Assembly (NCBI GenBank): GCA_964529265.1
Contig: CAZGVW010000214.1
Coordinates: 1-6,276, forward strand
Direction: 5' to 3'
DNA length: 6,276 nucleotides
From: CAZGVW01 sp964529265
GTDB taxonomy: Bacteria; Planctomycetota; Phycisphaerae; Phycisphaerales; UBA1924
The position numbers were made by a program, and so were the translations under genes. The notes beneath the pieces were generated by a model. The model ran no database searches. It was not told where the DNA came from and saw only the letters and a program-made list of their open reading frames with translations. Below, piece by piece: positions 1 through 5,523 of this stretch (the first letter of the stretch is position 1; every line of letters begins with the position of its first letter).

Positions 1-1
1 C

Positions 2-2125
2 GAGGATGAGCCGCGGCTGCGCAACGCGTTCACGATGTTCGAGGATCGCGAGGGGTCGCTCTGGATCGGAGCGCTCGCCGGACTGTACCGGGTCCGCGAG
101 ACGGTGATTACGGCCGTCACCGAGAACGACGGGCTGTCCTCCAACAACGTCTATGCACTTCTGCGAGACCGCGCCGGCGACATCTGGATCGGGACATGGG
201 GCGACGGACTCAATCGGCTTTCGCGCGGCAGAGTGAGGACGTATCGCGAAGGCGACGGCCTGCCGAGCGGCCGTATCACGTCGCTGCTGGAAGACTCGGC
301 GGGTCGGCTCCTCATCGGCACCACCTTCGGACTGGGCTACCTGGACCGGGACCGCATTCATCGATACCCGGATCCTTCGCGACTTCTCGCCGGGAATGTT
401 TGGGCGATGCTCGAGGACTCGTCGGGCGCGTTCTGGTTCGGCACCGACAGTGGCCTCGTTCGGGACACCGGCGGCGAGTTCGTCACCTTCACGAGGGCCG
501 ACGGCCTTCCGCACGACCGCGTGACCGCGCTGTTCGAAGACCGCAGCGGCATCGTGTGGGTCGGCACCCACCGCGGCCTCGCGCGGTTTCACGACAGCGG
601 CTTCGTTGCGTTTGCGGCCGCTGAGGGGTTCATCGGCAACCAGGTGCGGGCCTTCCACGAGGACGCCGACGGCGTGCTCTGGATCGGCACCTACGACGGC
701 GGGTTCTATCGCCTCGAGCGTGGGCACTTGACGAGGTACTCCACGGCGAATGGCCTGTACGACAACGGCGCCTTCCAGATCCTGGACGACGGGTTGGGCC
801 ATTTCTGGCTCGGTAGCAACAGGGGCATCTATCGGCTGAGCCGCGCGGAGCTGAACGAGGTCGCCGGCGGCACCCGAGCCTCCGTTCGCTCGACGGTGTT
901 CGGCATCCGGGACGGCATGACGACGCTCGAGTGCAACGGCGGCCGCCAGCCCTCGGGCCTCCGCATGCCTGATGGCACGCTCTGGTTCCCGACGCAGGGC
1001 GGGGTGGCGGTCGTCGATCCGGCGGCTGTGCGCGCCAATCTCCATGCGCCGCCCGTGCTGATCGAGGAAGTTCGGCTGGCTGGTGAGACCGTGTCGTCAG
1101 GCGCGGTCATCGACGTGCCGTCGGATCGCACGATGCTCGAGGTGCGGTACACGGCGCCGACGTTCGTGCGGCCTGAACAGACGACCTTCCGCTACCGGCT
1201 CGTCGGCCTGGAGGACGATTGGGTCAATGCCGGCACCGGCCGTCAGGCGACCTACCATCGCATGCCCGCCGGGCAATATCGTTTCGAGGTCACCGCCGCG
1301 ACGATCGGCGGCGATTGGAACCCGATGGGCGCGTCGGTGCGCGTCGTCGTGCGTGCCCCCGTCTGGCGTCGGACCTGGTTCATGGCCCTGGCCGCGTGCC
1401 TCCTCCTCGCCACCATCGCCGCCGGTGTGCGCCGCCGGATCGATCGGCTGCAGCGGGAGCAGGCGCACCAGCGCACGTTCGCCCGCCGCCTGCTCGAGAC
1501 GCAGGAACAGGAACGCCGGCGGATCTCGAATGAGCTCCACGACTCGCTCGGTCAGGATCTGTTCATGATCAAGACCCGGGCCCGGTCGTTCAGGGAGCAG
1601 ACCAGCGAGCCGGCAGTGCGCGAGGTCCTCGACTCGATCGCGTCGATCGCCACCGAGTCGTTCGGCGGCCTGAAGGAAATCGCCCACGCCCTGCGGCCGT
1701 ACCAGCTCGACAAGATCGGGTTGTCGAAGACGATCGAGGCCATGCTGCGGCGGGTGAGCGCCACCTGGCCGATCGCGTTCGACGTCGATATCGAAGACGT
1801 CGATCGCGGCGTCCGCGCCGACGACGCGATCAATGTCTATCGCATCGTGCAGGAAGGGGTGAACAACATCGTCAGGCATTCGGGCGCCTCCCATGCATCG
1901 ATCGCGGTCAGACTGGCCGGGTCGACCATCGACATCGTCATCCGGGACGACGGCAGCGGATTCCGTCCCGGGCCCGCTGCCGCGGCGCCGGCTGGGGGGG
2001 GCCTCGGCCTGATGAGCATCCGCGAACGGGCGCTCGCGCTCGGCGGTTCGTCAACCGTGAGGACCGTGCCGGGCAAGGGCACTGAGATTCACGTCACGCT
2101 GCCGGCGGAGCCCGACCGTGGATGA
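2..2125 (+). CDS. Propeller-type sensor histidine kinase (5' end outside window)
   Basis: This is the C-terminal part of a membrane sensor kinase. The frame is already open at base 2, so the true start lies upstream and the ATG at 35 is internal. About eight Reg_prop-type beta-propeller blades run over bases 35-1020, each built on a pattern like ED..G.lWiGT..GL.R. The family usually has about 14 blades, so several hundred residues are probably missing. A Y_Y_Y domain follows (about 1055-1365), then one membrane helix (about 1376-1429). The cytoplasmic HisKA_3 dimerisation domain has HDSLGQ with the phospho-accepting His at 1538-1540. The GHKL ATPase shows an N box (1841-1888), a G1 box DDGSGF (1946-1963) and a glycine-rich lid GGGLGLM (1994-2014), so the kinase looks intact. 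The propeller should bind a periplasmic ligand and the kinase should phosphorylate the overlapping regulator. The ligand cannot be inferred. Confidence 0.95.
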   Translation, partial: EDEPRLRNAFTMFEDREGSLWIGALAGLYRVRETVITAVTENDGLSSNNVYALLRDRAGDIWIGTWGDGLNRLSRGRVRTYREGDGLPSGRITSLLEDSAGRLLIGTTFGLGYLDRDRIHRYPDPSRLLAGNVWAMLEDSSGAFWFGTDSGLVRDTGGEFVTFTRADGLPHDRVTALFEDRSGIVWVGTHRGLARFHDSGFVAFAAAEGFIGNQVRAFHEDADGVLWIGTYDGGFYRLERGHLTRYSTANGLYDNGAFQILDDGLGHFWLGSNRGIYRLSRAELNEVAGGTRASVRSTVFGIRDGMTTLECNGGRQPSGLRMPDGTLWFPTQGGVAVVDPAAVRANLHAPPVLIEEVRLAGETVSSGAVIDVPSDRTMLEVRYTAPTFVRPEQTTFRYRLVGLEDDWVNAGTGRQATYHRMPAGQYRFEVTAATIGGDWNPMGASVRVVVRAPVWRRTWFMALAACLLLATIAAGVRRRIDRLQREQAHQRTFARRLLETQEQERRRISNELHDSLGQDLFMIKTRARSFREQTSEPAVREVLDSIASIATESFGGLKEIAHALRPYQLDKIGLSKTIEAMLRRVSATWPIAFDVDIEDVDRGVRADDAINVYRIVQEGVNNIVRHSGASHASIAVRLAGSTIDIVIRDDGSGFRPGPAAAAPAGGGLGLMSIRERALALGGSSTVRTVPGKGTEIHVTLPAEPDRG

Positions 2126-2771
2126 GCCCATCCGAGTCGTGATCGCCGAGGATCACCCGTTCTTTCGCGACGGGCTCCGCCGCGCGCTCGGACAGGACCC
2201 GGCCATTGTCCTCGTCGGCGAGAGCGGCGACGGCCGAACGGCGCTCGAACACATCCGATCGCTCGCGCCTGATGTCGCCATCCTCGACATCGGCCTTCCG
2301 GAACTCGACGGGTGCGCGGTCGTCCGGCAGGTGCGCGCCGACCGTCTTCCCGTGGAGATCATTTTCCTGACCATCGAAGCCGACGCGGACATCTTCCACC
2401 AGTCGCTCGAGTGGGGCGTCAAGGGCTACCTTCTCAAGGACTGCACGGCCGAAGAGGTCCTTCGATGCGTCCACGCCGTGGTCCGCGGACAGCATTTCAA
2501 CAGCCCCGTCATGACCTCGCACCTCGTCGCCCGAACCCACCAGGTCGAGCGGTTCTCCCGGCAGCTCCCCGGACTCGACCAGCTCACTCCGCACGAGCGG
2601 GTCATCCTGAAGCTGATCGCCGCGGGCAAACGGAGCAAGGAAGTGGCAGCCGACCTGGGCATTGCGCCGAAGACGGTGGACGCCCACCGATCGAGCATCT
2701 GCCGGAAGCTCGGCATCCGCGGAAATCACTCCCTCACCCACTTCGCCGTCCGGCACCGCGACCGGCTCTGA
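2118..2771 (+). CDS. NarL/FixJ-family response regulator (REC + LuxR HTH)
   Basis: This 217-residue cytoplasmic transcription factor has the full layout of the NarL/FixJ family. The receiver domain (about 5-120) has the acidic pair E11/D12, phospho-acceptor D57 in LDIGLPELDG, switch T85 and conserved K107. The LuxR-type helix-turn-helix runs about 155-215, with LTPHE at 156-160 and a recognition helix around PKTVDAHRSSICRKLGI. The GTG start at 2118 is chosen because GGAG at 2107-2110 sits 7 bases upstream and the M-D-E-P-I-R-V-V-I start fits the first receiver strand. It overlaps the kinase gene by 8 bp, indicating translational coupling and a cognate pair. All catalytic residues are present, so phosphorylation-controlled DNA binding is expected. 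Its target promoters are unknown; the exported-protein genes downstream are candidates by proximity only. Confidence 0.95.
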   Translation: MDEPIRVVIAEDHPFFRDGLRRALGQDPAIVLVGESGDGRTALEHIRSLAPDVAILDIGLPELDGCAVVRQVRADRLPVEIIFLTIEADADIFHQSLEWGVKGYLLKDCTAEEVLRCVHAVVRGQHFNSPVMTSHLVARTHQVERFSRQLPGLDQLTPHERVILKLIAAGKRSKEVAADLGIAPKTVDAHRSSICRKLGIRGNHSLTHFAVRHRDRL

Positions 2772-2793
2772 CTGGTTCACCCGGGAGAACCAG
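2772..2793 (+). terminator. Hairpin directly after the response-regulator stop
   Basis: CTGGTTC (2772-2778) and GAACCAG (2787-2793) form a perfect 7-bp stem around an 8-base loop that contains CCCGGG. It begins at the base after the TGA stop. No T-run follows, so it is at best a weak or Rho-assisted terminator, or an mRNA-stabilising or processing structure. Confidence 0.35.
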
Positions 2794-2798
2794 GAGAA

Positions 2799-2840
2799 GA
2801 CCAGCGGGAAAGACGGCGAAGATACGCCCCGCGGCTGGTC
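2799..2840 (+). repeat. Second inverted repeat in the 2.8-kb intergenic leader
   Basis: GACCAGC (2799-2805) pairs with GCTGGTC (2834-2840). Between the arms is a smaller stem, GGCG / CGCC, around AAGATA. The arms share the ACCAG/CTGGT core with the hairpin just upstream, so alternative pairings between the two structures are possible. It lies in the untranslated gap before the SH3/barrel gene and could be a 5' leader structure, a terminator component or a protein-binding palindrome. The function is not determinable here. Confidence 0.3.
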
Positions 2841-2879
2841 ACGACCCGGTCTATCAATATTCGCGTTCATCTCACTTTC

Positions 2880-2884
2880 AGGAG
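2880..2884 (+). promoter_or_regulatory. Shine-Dalgarno AGGAG deciding the start at 2890
   Basis: AGGAG ends five bases before the ATG at 2890. It marks that ATG as the start, rather than any in-frame start further upstream inside the response-regulator gene. Confidence 0.8.
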
Positions 2885-2889
2885 TCTCG

Positions 2890-3723
2890 ATGCCCTCGTC
2901 ACGGTCTCTCCCCCGGAGGGGCGTTGTTTGCCCGGCCGGCTGCGTCCTGCTCGCAGCCACGTTCCTGCTGGCGTTCCCGGCGGTCGCCACGAGTCAAACG
3001 CCCTCAGCCGTCCGCGTGCTGCGCGCGGCGGCGGTGCTGGCCGACCCTCAAGGCGCGGCCGCCGTCGTCGCCACCGTGAACCCGGGCGAGCTGCTGGAAG
3101 TGCTGGATGAGCGCAATGGCTGGTACCTGGTCCGCCCACGGGCGGGTGGGACCTGGATGGCCGGCTGGATCAACGGCGCGAACGTTGAAGTCGTCAGCGC
3201 CGAGGTGATCACGGCACCCCCGCCGGCGCCTCCGTCGACCCAGGCGCAGAGACCGGCGAGTCGCAAGGGCTTCATCATCGGCCTGGGTGGAGGCGGGGCG
3301 TGGTACCGGGAACCATCGTTCCTCGGTCCGAACTACACGTCCGCGATCGTCACTGACTTTTCCATCGGATACGCCCCGACGAGTCAGGTCCTCATCTACT
3401 ACAACAACCAGGTCGGCTGGATCGGCAGCGCCGACGCCAACGCGAACGTCGTCGGCGTCACGGGCGTCGGCGTCACGTACATGCTGCGACCGACATCGCG
3501 CAGCGCGTTCGTCCGGGGGTCGGTCGGCGGCGGCATCATCGCCGATGTGGATTTCGACTCCAGCACGATCGAATCGGATGACGCCGGCCTCGGCCTGACC
3601 GTGAGCGGCGGCTACGAGTTCGCGCGCCACTGGTCGGTCGAGGGCGGGGCCATGTTCGTTCGGCCGCCGGACGCCTCCACTCACACGCTGTTCAAGGTCA
3701 CCGTCAACTGGATGTTCTATTGA
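2890..3723 (+). CDS. Exported SH3-like domain plus outer-membrane beta-barrel protein
   Basis: This 277-residue protein is probably an outer-membrane protein. Residues 1-36 look like a signal peptide: RSLPRR, a hydrophobic core, then AVATSQ near the cleavage site. Residues about 37-100 form a bacterial SH3-like module with GELLEVLDERNGWYLVRP followed by W..GWI. A Pro/Ala-rich linker (about 106-122) leads to a C-terminal region of alternating Gly/aromatic strands with short turns, ending in VTVNWMFY. A terminal aromatic is typical of barrels recognised by the BAM machinery. Its size suggests an 8-stranded barrel of the OmpA/OmpW-like fold. A plausible architecture is an SH3 module contacting peptidoglycan or a partner in the periplasm, tethered to a barrel. 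It follows the two-component pair by 118 bp and may be co-transcribed with it or regulated by it. The architecture is well supported; the biological role is unknown. Confidence 0.85.
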   Translation: MPSSRSLPRRGVVCPAGCVLLAATFLLAFPAVATSQTPSAVRVLRAAAVLADPQGAAAVVATVNPGELLEVLDERNGWYLVRPRAGGTWMAGWINGANVEVVSAEVITAPPPAPPSTQAQRPASRKGFIIGLGGGGAWYREPSFLGPNYTSAIVTDFSIGYAPTSQVLIYYNNQVGWIGSADANANVVGVTGVGVTYMLRPTSRSAFVRGSVGGGIIADVDFDSSTIESDDAGLGLTVSGGYEFARHWSVEGGAMFVRPPDASTHTLFKVTVNWMFY

Positions 3724-3756
3724 GGAAATCGGTCACGTCAGCCTCGGCCCCCCGCT

Positions 3757-3775
3757 CCCGGCCGTGCTGGCCGGG
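3757..3775 (+). terminator. GC-rich hairpin between the barrel gene and the small secreted-protein gene
   Basis: CCCGGCC (3757-3763) and GGCCGGG (3769-3775) form a perfect 7-bp stem with a GTGCT loop, about 33 bases after the barrel-gene stop. There is no T-tract afterwards; GTGGGTGG follows instead. It could attenuate transcription into the next gene or protect the upstream mRNA end. Confidence 0.35.
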
Positions 3776-3795
3776 TGGGTGGCGCTCGCGCGTGT

Positions 3796-3800
3796 AGGAG
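3796..3800 (+). promoter_or_regulatory. Shine-Dalgarno AGGAG for the gene at 3807
   Basis: AGGAG sits six bases before the tandem ATGATG. It favours the first ATG (3807), though the second (3810) would change the product by only one residue. Confidence 0.8.
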
Positions 3801-3806
3801 TGCTCA

Positions 3807-4298
3807 ATGATGAAATCACTCGCGACAATTGCCACTCTGGCCGTCTTGGCGGTCACGGGGACCCTTTCGGCTCGAGGACAGGTCGGGGGAGAGATCACGG
3901 AACGCCTGATCGTCCATGACCGACAAATCACAGCCGGAAATGCCGTTCTTACATTGACGCTACGTTTTGTCAGTCCGAAAGAGGTCTGCGCCGCATTGCT
4001 CGCAACCGTCATCATGCGAAGGACAACATCCGGCGTCGATTATTTGTTCACGACCGGCGAGCAAGTGATCGAGTTCCTCGAGGTTCGTTATGACCTCAAA
4101 GGAGATACTTCCGAGGGTCTCGTATTGCTGAACTCACAGGGCATGGAGATTCCGTCCGTTCCCACTGCCATATGCATGATGCCAGAACGGATCTCTTTCG
4201 GATTCAAAGAGCGGGCCGTCGGGCGCTTCTTCCTCAGAGTGAAGAACTCAAAACGGTCGTTCCCTGACGTACCGCTTCAGATCCAGACCAAGCAATAG
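3807..4298 (+). CDS. Small secreted protein of unknown family
   Basis: I do not recognise this 163-residue protein. Residues 1-25 are a clear signal peptide (MMKSLATIATLAVLAV, then a short polar end near SARGQ). The mature part is about 138 residues, with alternating hydrophobic and polar stretches that suggest a beta-rich fold. It has only two cysteines (C61 and C123), which could form one disulfide in the periplasm. No lipobox, no further membrane helix and no enzyme motif is visible. A perfectly placed ribosome site and signal peptide make it a real gene. G+C is about 53% over 3901-4260 by hand count, against about 72% at 3481-3540 in the gene before it. Third positions are unusually A/T-rich, suggesting recent acquisition or relaxed codon use. 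It is last in the + strand block. Confidence 0.8.
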   Translation: MMKSLATIATLAVLAVTGTLSARGQVGGEITERLIVHDRQITAGNAVLTLTLRFVSPKEVCAALLATVIMRRTTSGVDYLFTTGEQVIEFLEVRYDLKGDTSEGLVLLNSQGMEIPSVPTAICMMPERISFGFKERAVGRFFLRVKNSKRSFPDVPLQIQTKQ

Positions 4299-4723
4299 CA
4301 ATTCAGGGGATGGACCAACCCCGCTGCAGCAGCGGAAGCCTGACGGCGTCGCGATGTTGTGATAGCTGTGTCACAGGGGAAGACGGCGCCATCAGGGACT
4401 GAGACACGCTTCCGATCATCTCCCCGGATCGATGCCCGCTCGCGCTCGCCGACGGCCATCGCGAATGGGCCCCTCGGCACCGCCGCCCCCGAATCATGTG
4501 CAGTCTGCCAGCCGCCTGGCGTCATACTCGGCCGGCTGAGCGTCATCGTCAGCAGGTGTCGGGGTCTTGGTCGGCCGTCAGGCGTGATCGAAGGACAACG
4601 ATGTTTTCGCAAGCGCATGACGGGCAGGCGATCTGGAGTGTCCCGCGGGAGCCGGCGGGCCATCGACCTGCAGGATGGCCGGGCGATCAAGGTCCGGATT
4701 GTGCTGGTGCCGGTGAGATGAAA
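4299..4723. other. Convergent intergenic stretch without a convincing gene
   Basis: These 425 bases separate the ends of the two converging blocks. Reading frames over 100 codons exist on both strands, but they overlap one another, lack good ribosome sites and give low-complexity Arg/Ser/Pro-rich products with no recognisable motif. Visible structure includes a CCGCTG-CAG-CAGCGG hairpin (4321-4335) shortly after the upstream stop and a GCTGTGTCACAGG palindromic element (4365-4377). The last 20 or so codons of the frame ending at 4721 (...DGRAIKVRIVLVPVR) have coding-like third positions and may be a remnant of a lost gene. Confidence 0.5.
4365..4377 (+). repeat. Palindromic element GCTGTGTCACAGG, copy 1
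   Basis: The core CTGTG-T-CACAG (4366-4376) is a perfect odd palindrome. The full 13-mer recurs on the opposite strand at 5484-5496. The overlapping TGTGA-N8-TCACA (4358-4375) resembles a CRP/FNR-type operator, but with an 8-base spacer instead of the usual 6 for CRP. A repeated 13-mer is not unexpected by chance in a window this long, so the call is tentative. Confidence 0.3.
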
Positions 4724-4746
4724 GGCGGGCTATCTCAAAGCCCGCC
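4724..4746 (-). terminator. Intrinsic terminator overlapping the 3' end of the SH3/membrane gene
   Basis: Read on the - strand, GGCGGGCT and AGCCCGCC form a perfect 8-bp GC-rich stem around TTGAGAT, followed by TTT. The first stem arm is the coding sequence for the last residues of the - strand gene. Its TAG stop (4732-4730) spans the loop end and the start of the second arm. The U-tract is short, so efficiency may be moderate. There is no T-run on the + strand side, so it serves the - strand gene. Confidence 0.7.
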
Positions 4747-5302
4747 AGAGTCCCATCACGGCCCAGTAGGTTCCCAACCCGATGAGCGCAAACCCGACCG
4801 TTTCCTGGGTTGTTGACGAGCCGGGAAGATTGAGCCCATCATCGCCTTTCTGATGCACGATGATGCCGGTCACCGCGGTCCCGACGCCAATCAGTCCCAT
4901 CGTCAACGCCCTCTTGCGGATCGCACGTTCGTCGGCGCTCGAGAGCACGGCCTTGGTCGCTGACTGCTGAGCCGCGGGCGCCCCTTCCTGACGCGCGGCC
5001 TCCCGCAACGTCGTCCGCGTCAGATCCGCGGGCAGCCCTCGCACCGCGCTCCGCTCGACCCATCCGGTTCGCCACGTCCGATCGGATCCCAGCGGCGGCT
5101 TGACCATATACCACCCGCCGCGGCTGTCCAGCACTTCGAGGATCTCACCGGTGTGGACGTCACCAAGCGCCGTCGCTGACGCCTCCGGCTGCGAGAGGAC
5201 CTTCATCGCGCGAACGGCATGAACGGCGGACGGCTCCTGTGCGAAGGCGAGACCCGGAACCCCACCGAGCAGGATCGCCAGGCCAATCACTCTCATCGTC
5301 AT
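4730..5302 (-). CDS. Exported SH3-like protein with two C-terminal membrane segments
   Basis: This 190-residue protein starts at the ATG at 5302, placed six bases after AGGAG. Residues 1-21 are a signal peptide ending AFA, with Q22 the probable mature N-terminus. Residues about 23-90 are an SH3-like module (GEILEVLDSRGGWYMVKP, then TW..GWV) closely matching the one in the barrel protein at 2890-3723. An Ala/Gln/Arg-rich, probably helical stretch (about 91-130) follows. Two short glycine-rich hydrophobic segments (about 133-149 and 168-186) are split by a polar loop (HQKGDDGLNLPGSS). The likely arrangement is a periplasmic SH3 domain anchored in the inner membrane by a helical hairpin. I do not recognise a named family for the whole protein. 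It could act as a cell-wall contact or scaffold. It lies 221 bp after the preceding - strand gene and probably has its own promoter. Confidence 0.85.
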   Translation of the reverse strand: MTMRVIGLAILLGGVPGLAFAQEPSAVHAVRAMKVLSQPEASATALGDVHTGEILEVLDSRGGWYMVKPPLGSDRTWRTGWVERSAVRGLPADLTRTTLREAARQEGAPAAQQSATKAVLSSADERAIRKRALTMGLIGVGTAVTGIIVHQKGDDGLNLPGSSTTQETVGFALIGLGTYWAVMGLWRALR

Positions 5303-5308
5303 CGGACA

Positions 5309-5313
5309 CTCCT
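5309..5313 (-). promoter_or_regulatory. Shine-Dalgarno AGGAG deciding the start at 5302
   Basis: On the - strand, AGGAG lies six bases before the ATG at 5302, and a signal peptide follows directly. This rules out the 75-codon upstream extension that begins at a TTG at 5527. An in-frame ATG two codons later (5296) is a less likely alternative. Confidence 0.8.
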
Positions 5314-5426
5314 CTGCGTTGAACCTCGTGGTAGGGGGCGGGAATGATGCCCGGTGCATCCATCGTCCGCCGAAGACAACACTCACTGCGTTGTGACGCG
5401 CCCTGAGGTCATCCACGCTCGTCATC

Positions 5427-5444
5427 CCGAAGTCGGCGACTCGG
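5427..5444. repeat. Short hairpin upstream of the SH3/membrane gene
   Basis: CCGA(A)GTC and GACTCGG pair over 7 bp, with one bulged A and a GGC loop. A second small hairpin (GATGC-CCGGT-GCATC, 5346-5360) lies nearer the start codon. Both are in the 221-bp gap 5303-5523, where no gene and no clear -35/-10 pair could be recognised. Confidence 0.25.
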
Positions 5445-5483
5445 AATCGAACACGAACAGCCTGTCCGGTTCCCGGTGCCCCT

Positions 5484-5496
5484 CCTGTGACACAGC
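5484..5496 (-). repeat. Palindromic element GCTGTGTCACAGG, copy 2
   Basis: This is an exact copy of the 13-mer at 4365-4377 in opposite orientation, about 180 bases upstream of the SH3/membrane gene start. With copy 1 it brackets that gene. It could be a regulator operator or a coincidence. Confidence 0.3.
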
Positions 5497-5507
5497 GCAG
5501 ACTAGCG

Positions 5508-5522
5508 CGCCCGCGCCGGGCG
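5508..5522 (-). terminator. GC hairpin just after the stop at 5524
   Basis: CGCCCG and CGGGCG form a 6-bp stem with a 3-base loop, immediately downstream of the TGA of the 5524-6114 gene on the - strand. No T-tract follows, so it is a weak terminator candidate. Confidence 0.3.
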
Positions 5523-5523
5523 A

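Noticed and set aside
1097..1894. Long - strand open frame opposite the kinase
   Set aside because: It is antisense to conserved Y_Y_Y/HisKA_3/GHKL sequence; in GC-rich DNA such shadow frames are common. It has no motif of its own.
2662..2889. In-frame upstream extension of the SH3/barrel gene, starting inside the response regulator
   Set aside because: It would bury the signal peptide behind 76 extra residues. The ATG at 2890 has its own AGGAG and begins a signal peptide.
2094..2990. Long - strand open frame opposite the response regulator
   Set aside because: It overlaps an intact regulator and the intergenic hairpins. The product is low-complexity and charged, with no recognisable domain.
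4358..4375. Canonical CRP site (TGTGA-N6-TCACA)
   Set aside because: The half-sites match, but the spacer is 8 bases rather than 6, and the site sits in a convergent region with no start codon nearby.
4277..4816. Overlapping open frames on both strands in the convergent gap
   Set aside because: None has a ribosome site, signal or domain. They overlap each other, and one runs into the neighbouring gene's terminator and coding region.
5435..5475. tRNA-like GTTCGATTCC sequence on the - strand
   Set aside because: It resembles a T-loop, but flanking bases do not pair as a T-stem, no 5' acceptor arm matches, and there is no CCA end or anticodon arm.
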